A DNA stretch of 11,065 bases, taken from NCBI GenBank assembly GCA_027033555.1, contig JALVLE010000217.1, positions 1 through 11,065 on the forward strand, in the 5' to 3' direction. Positions within the stretch are counted from its first letter, which is position 1, and every line of letters starts with the position of its first letter. Under the pieces are notes generated by a model, which did not search any database, was not told the origin of the DNA, and was given only the letters and a program-made list of their open reading frames with translations. The translations under genes and the position numbers were made by a program. The DNA is from Caldifarciminota bacterium (lineage in GTDB: Bacteria; Hydrothermota; Hydrothermia; UBA1063; CAJXJZ01). Of the stretch, positions 1 to 6,894 are shown in pieces.

Positions 1-405
1 ATAATGGGCAGGTTTGAACCAAAAAGAGCAATTATTCCATCCATAGTGTATGGAGAGGTTTCTCTTGTGAGTGTTGGTTTGTCTGAGGATGAACTCATTG
101 AGAATAATATAAGTTACAACAAGGGTGTTTTTCCTTTTGCGGCCAATGGAAGAAGTCTTACCATGGAAAGTGTTGAAGGTTTCTGTAAGATACTCGGGAA
201 CAGGGACACGGGAGAAATATATGGTATTCACATTGCCGGTGCAGGTGTGGAGGAGCTTTCCGGAGAGATCACCCTTGCCATGAATAATGGTCTTACAGTA
301 AAAGATTTAAAAGATACCGTTCATGCGCATCCTACTCTCAGTGAAGCTATAATGGAAGCAGCGGAGCATTTTTACAGGACTGCTATACATATTCCAAATA
401 GATGA
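1..405 (+). CDS. lpdA: Dihydrolipoamide dehydrogenase, C-terminal dimerisation domain (5' truncated by window edge)
   Basis: This is the tail of a flavoprotein disulfide reductase, the E3 subunit that re-oxidises lipoamide with NAD+ in 2-oxoacid dehydrogenase or glycine cleavage complexes in the cytoplasm. About 134 residues are visible, matching the usual length of the C-terminal interface domain. Numbering from the ATG at position 4, the family signature HAHPTLSE lies at residues 107-114. It holds the active-site His (H109) and its partner Glu (E114), which act across the dimer on the partner subunit. The preceding VGLSEDEL and the FPFAANGRS stretch are also typical. The reading frame is open to base 1, so the ATG at 4 is almost certainly internal and the FAD- and NAD-binding domains lie upstream. 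The usual T-x-PE-I/V segment reads YGEVSLVSVG here, so a related reductase cannot be fully excluded. The stop overlaps the purN start as ATGA. Confidence 0.9.
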   Translation: MMGRFEPKRAIIPSIVYGEVSLVSVGLSEDELIENNISYNKGVFPFAANGRSLTMESVEGFCKILGNRDTGEIYGIHIAGAGVEELSGEITLAMNNGLTVKDLKDTVHAHPTLSEAIMEAAEHFYRTAIHIPNR

Positions 406-974
406 AAAGTATAGTCATACTTGCTTCTGGAAATGGTTCCAATTTTGAGGCGATTGTAAAAAAATTCCGCGAATGGAAACTTGAAATTGAAATTAAAGCG
501 CTTATTACTGATAATAGGGAAGCTTATGCTATAAAAAGGGCGAAAAAGTTAAGTGTACCGGTGATTTTGCTTGATTACTCCAGTTTTACTTCACGGGCAG
601 ACTACAATGCAGCACTTTTATCACAGCTCACAGAATTGTCTCCCACTCTTATAGTCCTTGCAGGGTATATGAAAATTCTGCCTCCGGAAATAGTCAGAAA
701 ATTTGAGGGAAGAATAGTAAATATTCATCCTTCCCTTCTGCCTGCGTTCCCCGGGCTCCGTGCCATTGAAAGAGCATATAAAAATGGGGTAAAATATACA
801 GGTATTACCATTCACTATGTTGACGAAGGAGTGGACACGGGGAAGATAATAGAACAAAGATGTATTAGAATAAGAGAAAATGAGAAACTTTCCCATCTTG
901 AGAGGCGTATTCACAGGCTTGAGCATTATTATTATCCAAGAATTCTTAAAAACCTCTTGACAAACCATGTCTGA
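402..974 (+). CDS. purN: Phosphoribosylglycinamide formyltransferase (GART), PurN type
   Basis: This cytoplasmic enzyme transfers the formyl group of 10-formyl-tetrahydrofolate to GAR in step three of de novo purine synthesis. At 190 residues it is close to the family length. The N-terminus has the phosphate-binding ILASGNGSNFEAI (residues 6-18). The catalytic trio of the family is present: N107 and H109 in VNIHPSLLPAFPG, and D145 in HYVDEGVDTGKII. The closing H-R-L-E-H-x-Y-x-P helix (171-179) is also typical. It starts at an ATG overlapping the upstream stop codon (ATGA) with no clear Shine-Dalgarno sequence of its own, so translation is probably coupled to the dehydrogenase gene. Its final codons contain the -35 box of the next promoter. 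No other purine genes are visible in the window. Confidence 0.96.
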   Translation: MKSIVILASGNGSNFEAIVKKFREWKLEIEIKALITDNREAYAIKRAKKLSVPVILLDYSSFTSRADYNAALLSQLTELSPTLIVLAGYMKILPPEIVRKFEGRIVNIHPSLLPAFPGLRAIERAYKNGVKYTGITIHYVDEGVDTGKIIEQRCIRIRENEKLSHLERRIHRLEHYYYPRILKNLLTNHV

Positions 975-985
975 TACATCATAAT
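957..985 (+). promoter_or_regulatory. Predicted sigma-70 type promoter for the lipoprotein at 1009
   Basis: TTGACA (957-962, perfect -35) is followed by a 17-base spacer and CATAAT (980-985, five of six -10 matches). The -35 box lies inside the last codons of purN. Transcription would begin near 992, giving a very short leader that carries AAGGAGGG (996-1003) before the ATG at 1009. This is a motif reading only, but the fit in sequence and spacing is strong. Confidence 0.72.
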
Positions 986-1008
986 TATAACAAACAAGGA
1001 GGGAAAAT

Positions 1009-1983
1009 ATGAAAAAATATGTAATAATTGCGACAATGGGGTTTCTCCTTATAGGAGCATGTAGTAAAAATGGTACACCGATTGAGCAAAGGGAAAAAAC
1101 AGAGAGAACAATACACGAAGTGGCAAATAAGATAGACAACATAGAGAGTACAGATGCTTATCAAGCTCTGGACGAGATGCCAGATGGTTCTCCTATTGAG
1201 GAATATCTTCCTGCTAACAATGGAATAGACAGGGCTTCTTTTGTTGAAACTATAGTGAGTAGAGTGCCTTTATTTAAGAGGAATGTCACAAAGTCTCCTA
1301 TTGATTCAATAGCTGGAACGTGGAGATATATAGATTCTACTGATGAATGGGTTCACATAAGCAATGAACCTGTGGATGGTGTGGTGTTGGTTTGGGATTT
1401 TAAAGACACGGCGGATGTTTATCATACAGCCAGAGCAGAATTTACTTCACTTAGATGGTATAATGACAGTCTCCTTCAAAAGGCTAAGATTAATCTATTT
1501 GTAGACAGCCAAAAGGTTGCTTATCTCAATTATGAGATATCACTTAACAATGATGAATTAGTGGGTGTAGTATTAGACGGAGCCATTATTGGAAGTGTTG
1601 ATTTTACTGTACATGTGCAAGCAGCAGAAGGTCATAGCTTAAATGAAAGATATTTTTATGGAACTGTGCATATCTCTTTTAGTGACAACTCAGGTGTTTC
1701 TTATGCGTTGGATATAACATCTAATGAAGATGGATCAGGCGAATTTAGATTTACGTATCGCGACAATGAAGATAATTGGGAAGTATATCTAACAATATCG
1801 CCTGCAAATTCTGAAGGTAAGCAAACTGTTTCTGGGTATATAAAGGATAACGGAACAGAAGTTGCAACTATTGAAGGGACCATAGAAAATGGAGATTTCT
1901 CAAAAGTGTATGTAGTATATGCTGACGGTACGAAAGTTTCAATAAAAGATTACTTGGACGATATAGATTTTGATGATGACTAA
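1009..1983 (+). CDS. Lipoprotein of unknown function
   Basis: I do not recognise this 324-residue protein. The start is well supported by AAGGAGGG six bases upstream. Residues 1-18 form a lipoprotein signal peptide (KK, a hydrophobic core, then LIGAC) with Cys18 as the lipidation site. Ser19 follows, which under the E. coli rule favours outer-membrane sorting. A charged, probably helical linker (about 24-60, rich in Glu, Lys and Ile) precedes a body of alternating hydrophobic and polar residues from about residue 100, which suggests a beta-rich fold. GTWRYIDSTDEW (about 103-114) resembles the opening strand of a small barrel, but I cannot assign a family. The C-terminus is an acidic tail, DYLDDIDFDDD, which could bind a cation. 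Flanked by its own promoter and terminator, it looks monocistronic and unrelated to either neighbour. Confidence 0.88.
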   Translation: MKKYVIIATMGFLLIGACSKNGTPIEQREKTERTIHEVANKIDNIESTDAYQALDEMPDGSPIEEYLPANNGIDRASFVETIVSRVPLFKRNVTKSPIDSIAGTWRYIDSTDEWVHISNEPVDGVVLVWDFKDTADVYHTARAEFTSLRWYNDSLLQKAKINLFVDSQKVAYLNYEISLNNDELVGVVLDGAIIGSVDFTVHVQAAEGHSLNERYFYGTVHISFSDNSGVSYALDITSNEDGSGEFRFTYRDNEDNWEVYLTISPANSEGKQTVSGYIKDNGTEVATIEGTIENGDFSKVYVVYADGTKVSIKDYLDDIDFDDD

Positions 1984-2028
1984 TATAAAGCAAAAATAGC
2001 AATAGTAATATGACCTACGCTCCGTTCT

Positions 2029-2058
2029 AAAAGTCGGGCTAGTGCCCGGCTTTTTATT
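2029..2058 (+). terminator. Rho-independent terminator after the lipoprotein gene
   Basis: An 11-pair stem joins 2029-2039 (AAAAGTCGGGC) to 2044-2054 (GCCCGGCTTTT). It has one G-U pair, a four-base loop (TAGT) and a T-rich run from 2051. It sits 46 bases after the stop at 1983 and just before the promoter of the next operon, so it cleanly separates the two units. Confidence 0.9.
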
Positions 2059-2060
2059 AT

Positions 2061-2089
2061 TTGACCGTACTTTTCAAAACTATTATCCT
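2061..2089 (+). promoter_or_regulatory. Predicted promoter for the chaperone/TPR operon
   Basis: TTGACC (2061-2066), a 17-base spacer and TATCCT (2084-2089, four of six matches) lie directly after the terminator T-tract. Transcription would start near 2096, a few bases ahead of GGAGG (2101-2105), which serves the ATG at 2110. The -10 is weak, and TATTAT at 2081 is an alternative with a short 14-base spacer. The position between a terminator and a four-gene operon makes some promoter here likely. Confidence 0.55.
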
Positions 2090-2109
2090 TTTATAAAAAA
2101 GGAGGCATT

Positions 2110-2919
2110 ATGTACAAGCGGATATTATTTTTTACCCTTGCTTTCTTAATTCTGCAGGGTGGAATGTGCAATAAGGAGGAAAACATAGGAGGCACACCCC
2201 TTGAAAAAGTGGATGGTATTACCATTTATAAAGAGGATATTACCATAAACTTTGCACCAGGTACACAGTTAACCAAAGCCCAGGAAGATTCTTTTCTTAA
2301 AACCCTTGAAAAGTATGTAATTCTTTATCTGGCTGCCAGAGATGAAGGATTTACAAAAGACCCCCGTATTATGCGAAAGGCTATATGGGCAAAGAGGATT
2401 GCTATAATCAATGACTATATATACCAGAAAACTTCTGGGATTACAGTCCAGGATGCAGAGGTGGATAGATTTATCAACGAAAGAAAAGACCTGTTCAGCA
2501 AAAATGTTAGTTTTGATATATTATATATATTTGATACAACGAGAATGGCAGAATATATAAGATTATTTAAAGCAAGCAGCCGCTCTCCAAAGCTCCTTGC
2601 TTATCAGAAGAAAAATTTAATCAGGATTGAGTCGCATAATGATTATAATTTGGGCATGGCAGCCATTAGTTTTGGTGAAAATAATCCCATAAGTCAGATA
2701 CTGGAAAAGTTACCTGTGGGAGGCATTTCAGAACCATTCAATATGGGTGGAATGTATGTGGTTTATAAGAAAACCGGTGAAAGAACACAGGATTTGAATG
2801 CTCAGGAGCTGAGAGAATATGTACGACAGTATCTTCTTACCAGGAAAAAGCAGGAAATCATTGATAATATATACAAGATGTACCTTAACAAGTATAAACC
2901 GGAGGTAGTGGCAAAATGA
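2110..2919 (+). CDS. SurA/PpiC-like periplasmic protein with degenerate parvulin domain
   Basis: This is a 269-residue exported protein, probably a periplasmic folding factor. Residues 1-19 form a signal sequence ending in LILQGGM-C20. The Met just before Cys is unusual for a lipobox, so lipidation is uncertain. Residues about 30-125 resemble the helical SurA-type N-terminal chaperone region: a single-strand start, then a helix like those that bind unfolded chains. Residues about 130-225 follow the outline of a parvulin domain (FDILYIF, then SQILEKLPVGGISEPF and MYVVYKK). They lack the GG-D/E-LG and FG-x-H signatures that mark catalytically competent members. I infer chaperone or scaffold function without prolyl isomerase activity. 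The last 40 residues are a charged helix. GGAGG at 2101 fixes the start. It overlaps the next gene by ATGA, and that gene is a fuller version of the same architecture. Confidence 0.82.
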   Translation: MYKRILFFTLAFLILQGGMCNKEENIGGTPLEKVDGITIYKEDITINFAPGTQLTKAQEDSFLKTLEKYVILYLAARDEGFTKDPRIMRKAIWAKRIAIINDYIYQKTSGITVQDAEVDRFINERKDLFSKNVSFDILYIFDTTRMAEYIRLFKASSRSPKLLAYQKKNLIRIESHNDYNLGMAAISFGENNPISQILEKLPVGGISEPFNMGGMYVVYKKTGERTQDLNAQELREYVRQYLLTRKKQEIIDNIYKMYLNKYKPEVVAK

Positions 2920-4178
2920 AAACCTTTAAGTTTATAACTGTCTTCGCTATTCTCTTTACCACTATTTCTGCACAAACATTGTTTGAGGATTCTTGTGTTG
3001 TTAGGGTGGGTAATGAAGTAATTACCTCCAAAGATATACAGGACAATCTTGAGATTTATAAACTTCAATTTCCCAATGTACCCGAAGATTCTTTAAAGAA
3101 AGCAATTTTAGAGGAGTTAATTAACAGAAAGCTTATTCTCATAGCAGCAAAGAAGGATACAAGTATAAGTGTGTCTGACGAAGAAGTGGACAAAGCACTG
3201 GATAACTGGATTCAGGGGCTTAAGCAGCAGTTCGGAGAGAAAAGGTTTAATGAGGAGCTGAAAAAAGAAGGGCTTACACTTGCCAAGTTAAAGAGCATTA
3301 ATAAGGAAAAAATGAAGGAAGAGCTTATGATTGAGAAGTACCTTGCTAAATATATTACTCCAAAGATAAGGGTAACAGAGGAGGAGCTCAGAAAATTCTA
3401 TGAGGATTATCAGGACTCCTTAAGGAAACCTGCACGATTCAAAATTGCTCAAATACTCATAAAATTTAAGCCCACGCCAGAAGAGGATAAGGCTGTATAT
3501 AAAAAAGCCCTTTCTGTTTATAAGAAAATTAAAAGCGGTGAGCCTTTTGATAAGTTCTTGAGATTGTCTGATGATGACCTTACGCGTGATAGGGGAGGGG
3601 ACCTGGGAATTGTGAATATAAATCAATTTTCTGATACGGTAAAATATGCTCTCCTCTGGCTTAAGCCGGGAGATATATCAAAGCCAGTGCGTGGAGAATT
3701 TGGCTGGCACATATTTCAGGTGGTTGAAAAGAAGGACAGCTTCTATCATTTAAGACATATAATGTTCAAAATTACCCCTTCTGAAAAAGATAAAGAAAGG
3801 GCAAAAAAGCGTGTAGAGAAGGTGCTAAAGGAACTTAAAAAAGGAACTCCATTTGCAACTCTTGCAGAGCTGTATTCAGATGATAAAATGTCCAAGGATT
3901 TGGGAGGAGAACTGGGCTGGATGTCTGAATATGAACTGCCACCTGCTACTGTGGATAGCCTGAAAAAGATGAAGAAAGGTGAAGTAAAGGTAATAGAGTC
4001 GCCCGTGGGATATCACATAGTGAAGTTACTGGACAAAGAGGATGCGAGAAAATATACCTTTGACGAGGTAAAGGATAACTTGAAACAATTGCTTCTGCAG
4101 AAAAAGCAACAGGAAGAGATCAAAAAACTCATTGAGTCTTTGAAGAAAAAGATTTACGTGGGAAAATGTGAGGGTTGA
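2916..4178 (+). CDS. surA: SurA-like periplasmic chaperone / peptidyl-prolyl cis-trans isomerase with two parvulin domains
   Basis: This 420-residue protein matches the SurA layout and length. SurA escorts unfolded outer-membrane proteins across the periplasm. Residues 1-19 are a signal peptide with a likely cut after TISA. Residues about 27-165 form the chaperone core (VGNEVITSKD, then long helices). A first parvulin domain spans about 174-272, with GGDLGIV at 227-233, LKPGDISKPV and FGWHIFQVVE. A second spans about 277-374, with GGELGWMSEYELP at 330-342 and VGYHIVKLLDKE. A final helix (about 381-412) closes the fold, as in SurA, where it packs back on the core. Both domains keep the GG-D/E-LG and G-x-H motifs. 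GGAGG at 2901 lies ten bases before the ATG, which overlaps the previous stop. PrsA or PpiD-type names are possible, but no membrane anchor is seen. The symbol reflects architecture, not proven orthology. Confidence 0.9.
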   Translation: MKTFKFITVFAILFTTISAQTLFEDSCVVRVGNEVITSKDIQDNLEIYKLQFPNVPEDSLKKAILEELINRKLILIAAKKDTSISVSDEEVDKALDNWIQGLKQQFGEKRFNEELKKEGLTLAKLKSINKEKMKEELMIEKYLAKYITPKIRVTEEELRKFYEDYQDSLRKPARFKIAQILIKFKPTPEEDKAVYKKALSVYKKIKSGEPFDKFLRLSDDDLTRDRGGDLGIVNINQFSDTVKYALLWLKPGDISKPVRGEFGWHIFQVVEKKDSFYHLRHIMFKITPSEKDKERAKKRVEKVLKELKKGTPFATLAELYSDDKMSKDLGGELGWMSEYELPPATVDSLKKMKKGEVKVIESPVGYHIVKLLDKEDARKYTFDEVKDNLKQLLLQKKQQEEIKKLIESLKKKIYVGKCEG

Positions 4179-4464
4179 CAAGTTTTTATCTGTAGTAGGA
4201 CTTATACCAAGAAGCAGGCTGAAAAAAGAAGGTTTTGAATTAAAAATAAACGGGAAAAAGGCCAAGCCTTCCAAAGAGATAAAAGTGGGGGATATTATAT
4301 CAGTTTCTTCCCCCACTCTTTATTTTGAGCTTGAAATACTGAGACTTCCTGTATCCAAAAGTGTAAAAAGATCAGAAAGAAACGTATATTATAACCTGAG
4401 AGTATTTAAAAAGCAAAAAAAGCAGGTAAATTCGGAGTTTATAAGATGGCTTTTAGAAGATTAA
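4168..4464 (+). CDS. Small S4-domain RNA-binding protein (RqcP/Hsp15-like)
   Basis: This is a 98-residue basic protein. Residues 1-46 form an S4 RNA-binding fold: R-V-D-K-F-L at the start, LIPRSRL, then INGKKAKPSKEIKVGDIISV. This pattern is shared by RqcP (YabO), which acts in ribosome-associated quality control on stalled large subunits, and by Hsp15 (HslR). The helix-turn before the NGK strand looks about three residues shorter than in the RqcP sequence I remember, and the usual Gly-Arg ahead of the strand is missing. The rest (about 50-98) is charged, including SVKRSERNVYYNLRVFKKQKKQ. The start is GTG, because the nearby ATG at 4166 runs straight into a stop. It overlaps the SurA-like gene by 11 bases and has only a weak ribosome site, so translation is probably coupled. 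RqcP or Hsp15 cannot be separated by eye. Confidence 0.82.
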   Translation: MRVDKFLSVVGLIPRSRLKKEGFELKINGKKAKPSKEIKVGDIISVSSPTLYFELEILRLPVSKSVKRSERNVYYNLRVFKKQKKQVNSEFIRWLLED

Positions 4465-5750
4465 CGGGTTTGCTACTACTTTTCTCTATTTCCTGTGCCT
4501 ATTTCAATACGTTTTATAATGCGAAGACTTATTTTAAAGAGGCAGAGAGAGAGTATGAAAAAAAAGGCCTTACGTCATTTGCACAGAGAAAGTATAGAAA
4601 TGTAATTAAAAAGTGCTCCAAGGTTCTTGACAGGTATCCTAAATCAAAATATGTAGATGATGCTCTTTATCTCATGGCGATTTCCTATATGAGACTTGGT
4701 GAAAAACAGAAAGCCAGAAGGAAATTTGAAGAGCTTTTTACTTTTTTCCCGGGCTCAAAGTATAGAGAAAAGGCACTCATAAATTATGCAGGATTACTTA
4801 TTTCAATGGGAGAATACGATAGTGCACGTTCGGTTATTGAGAATATAAAAGAGAAAGGTTCCAGAAAAGAGACTGCACTTATTCTTGCGGAGCTTGCTTA
4901 TAGGGAAAAAAACTACGGTGCGGTAATTAAGATGGGAAGGGAACTGATTAGAAAAGGTGTCAGAGGAGAATTCGCCAGGAAAATTTTGAAAATGGCCACA
5001 GAAGCTGCACTTGCAGCTGATTCTCTTGATGCTGCACGGACATTTATCTCAGCACTAAGAAAGACAAATCTTCCTCCCAAAGATAGATTTAAAATAACTA
5101 TATTTTACCTGAATTTTTTATACAAGCAAAAAGCTGTTGATACAGCACTAAGCGTCATATCCACCCTCAGATACCCGCCTGAGAGTAATGAGGATAGGGT
5201 GATTTCACTTTATAAAGCAAGGTTTTTACTCCTTAAAGGTGATACTGCTTCAGCCAAAGATGTTTTGAGAGAAATCCTGAAAGAAAGAAAAGTGGACAGT
5301 ATAAAGGCAATAGCTACCTACGAGCTTGCCCGAATTCTTGAAGAGGAAGACAGTTTGAAGGTAGCAGATTCGCTTTATACAAGGGCTATGTACTCCTCTT
5401 ATAAGGCAATTGCCAGTCTTGCAAAGGAGCGGGAGAGGGTGTTAAAGGATATTATAGCCTTGCAGGATAGTACAGATTGTAAAAGCCTCTCACGCCTTGG
5501 AGAATTATACCTCTTCAGACTTAAAAGACCAGAAAAGGCGCTTTCAATTTATAAAAGGATTTTTGAAAATTGTTATGGTGTTGAAAAAGATAGGGCATTT
5601 TATGCGCTGCTTTATATATACTCCTCTCGCAAGGATAAAGAAAAAGTTGAGAACTTAATAGCCTCCTATCCCTGCGACAGCATACAGGATGCCTTGAAAA
5701 AAATGATAGAAAAAGGACTTGGTATTAAGGTGAACTGTTTGAGCCCGTAG
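4446..5750 (+). CDS. TPR-repeat outer-membrane lipoprotein (BamD/YbgF-like)
   Basis: This 434-residue protein carries a short signal sequence with a lipobox-like SISC, making Cys17 the likely lipidated residue. The -3 position is Ser instead of the usual Leu, so lipidation is likely but not certain. The CAYFNTFYNAKTYF opening recalls BamD-like lipoproteins of several uncultivated Gram-negative phyla (from memory). Residues about 25-135 hold typical TPR helices: YRNVIKKCSKVLDRYPKSKY, then ALYLMAISYMRLGEKQKARRKFEELFTFFPGSKY. The helix-pair pattern continues more loosely to about residue 410, so the array is longer than in classical BamD (about 245 residues). A role in outer-membrane assembly or as a scaffold fits the upstream chaperones. 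The ATG lies inside the S4 gene (19-base overlap), with GGAG at 4434-4437 eight bases ahead. The 3' end overlaps the convergent HD-GYP gene. Confidence 0.88.
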   Translation: MAFRRLTGLLLLFSISCAYFNTFYNAKTYFKEAEREYEKKGLTSFAQRKYRNVIKKCSKVLDRYPKSKYVDDALYLMAISYMRLGEKQKARRKFEELFTFFPGSKYREKALINYAGLLISMGEYDSARSVIENIKEKGSRKETALILAELAYREKNYGAVIKMGRELIRKGVRGEFARKILKMATEAALAADSLDAARTFISALRKTNLPPKDRFKITIFYLNFLYKQKAVDTALSVISTLRYPPESNEDRVISLYKARFLLLKGDTASAKDVLREILKERKVDSIKAIATYELARILEEEDSLKVADSLYTRAMYSSYKAIASLAKERERVLKDIIALQDSTDCKSLSRLGELYLFRLKRPEKALSIYKRIFENCYGVEKDRAFYALLYIYSSRKDKEKVENLIASYPCDSIQDALKKMIEKGLGIKVNCLSP

Positions 5751-6894
5751 GGGGCTTGTAAAGCTCAATAATCCTGTCATATGCATCAACAAAGGCATTA
5801 ACCACCTCAGGGTCAAAGTGTTTCCCTTTTTGGGAAACAATGTATTTTAAGGCTTCATCTGGAGGCCATGGGGCCTTATAGGGTCTTTTTGAAACAAGTG
5901 CATCAAAAACATCAGCTACTGCCACTATCCGGGCTTCCAATGGAATTTCATCGCCTTTTAACCCTTCCGGATAACCTGTACCATCAAATTTTTCATGGTG
6001 ATAAAGGGCTATTTTTCTTGCAACTTTCAGTAATTTTGTCTCAGCGTTGCCCAGAATTTCAGCTCCAATTGTGGTATGGGTTTTGATAATTTCAAATTCA
6101 TTTTCTGTAAGTTTTCCAGGTTTTAAAAGAATATGATCAGGTATTGCCACCTTCCCTATATCATGCATAGGACTTGCATATAAAATGAGTTCAGAAAAAT
6201 CAGGATCGTGTTTCAGGCTATCTGCAATAAACATGGAAACCCGTGACATTCTCATTATATGGTCTCCTGTTTCTCGGTCTTTAAATTCAGCCACTTTTGC
6301 AAGGCGATAAATGGTATCCAGCTGGGCTTTCTTCAGTTCATCCAGCAATAAACCATTGGAAAGGGCTATTGCCGCTTGAGCCGCAGTCGCCCTTACAAGT
6401 CTGAGCCCCTCTTCCGTAAAGGATTCTTCTGGAAGATTAATTAGTTGAAGAACACCAATAATTTCTCCTTCAGGGTTTTTCAGAGGAATGGACAAAAGAG
6501 ATTTGGTTTCATATCCGAGCTCTTTATCTATACTTCTATCATATGAAAATCCCATTTCCTCTACTTTGCTCATATCTTTTATACTGATGATTCTGTCAAA
6601 TTTTACACATGCTCCGGCAATACTTTTTTCGTTTATTTCAAATCGTGATTTTTTGATTCTTTTTAATATGGATTCTCTTGGAATTTTGTTTTCAAGTATC
6701 CTGTTTCTGAAAACCATAAAGTTAAGATAGTTGCCCTTTCTTATGTATAATGAGCCTCCTTCAGCCTTTGTAAAATTCATTTCCTCTTCTACAATTCTGT
6801 CAAGGAGTTTTTGTATATTCTTTTCAGAGGCAAGGAGGAGACCTATTTCCACAAGCCTATCCATAATGTCCTGATAATTCTGCTTATTCTTCAT
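5725..6894 (-). CDS. GAF-HD-GYP cyclic di-GMP phosphodiesterase
   Basis: This is a 389-residue soluble cytoplasmic protein. Residues about 10-180 form a GAF sensor domain (ILDRIV-like helix, AEGGSLYIRKG, then SLLSIPLKNPEGEIIGVLQLIN), likely binding a small ligand or a cyclic nucleotide. A coiled linker (about 180-200) leads to an HD-GYP domain with all hallmark motifs: RETGDHIMRMS (207-217), MHDIGKVAIPD (243-253) with H244/D245, KTHTTIG (271-277), HHEKFDGTGYP (299-309) and ADVFDALVSKRPY (327-339). The complete GYP signature and metal ligands predict an active enzyme that degrades c-di-GMP to pGpG or GMP. The ATG overlaps the stop of the sugar transferase gene (ATGA) and is preceded by AAGGGGGG, so it is translated with the polysaccharide genes. 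There is no receiver domain, so control probably runs through the GAF domain. Confidence 0.95.
   Translation of the reverse strand: MKNKQNYQDIMDRLVEIGLLLASEKNIQKLLDRIVEEEMNFTKAEGGSLYIRKGNYLNFMVFRNRILENKIPRESILKRIKKSRFEINEKSIAGACVKFDRIISIKDMSKVEEMGFSYDRSIDKELGYETKSLLSIPLKNPEGEIIGVLQLINLPEESFTEEGLRLVRATAAQAAIALSNGLLLDELKKAQLDTIYRLAKVAEFKDRETGDHIMRMSRVSMFIADSLKHDPDFSELILYASPMHDIGKVAIPDHILLKPGKLTENEFEIIKTHTTIGAEILGNAETKLLKVARKIALYHHEKFDGTGYPEGLKGDEIPLEARIVAVADVFDALVSKRPYKAPWPPDEALKYIVSQKGKHFDPEVVNAFVDAYDRIIELYKPPTGSNSSP

Noticed and set aside
621..1142. Open frame on the minus strand across purN and the lipoprotein start
   Set aside because: It overlaps two well-supported plus-strand genes, spans a promoter region, and its translation shows no family pattern.
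2802..3068. Minus-strand open frame of 88 codons
   Set aside because: It is antisense to the junction of the two SurA-like genes. The translation is low complexity with no ribosome site.
4026..4316. Minus-strand open frame of 96 codons, rich in Phe and Leu
   Set aside because: It is the antisense of Lys/Glu-rich helices, which gives Phe/Leu runs that mimic a membrane protein.
5742..5756. Hairpin AGCCC/GGGCT as a bidirectional terminator
   Set aside because: The stem core is only five pairs, lies within coding sequence of both genes, and has no T-tract on either side.
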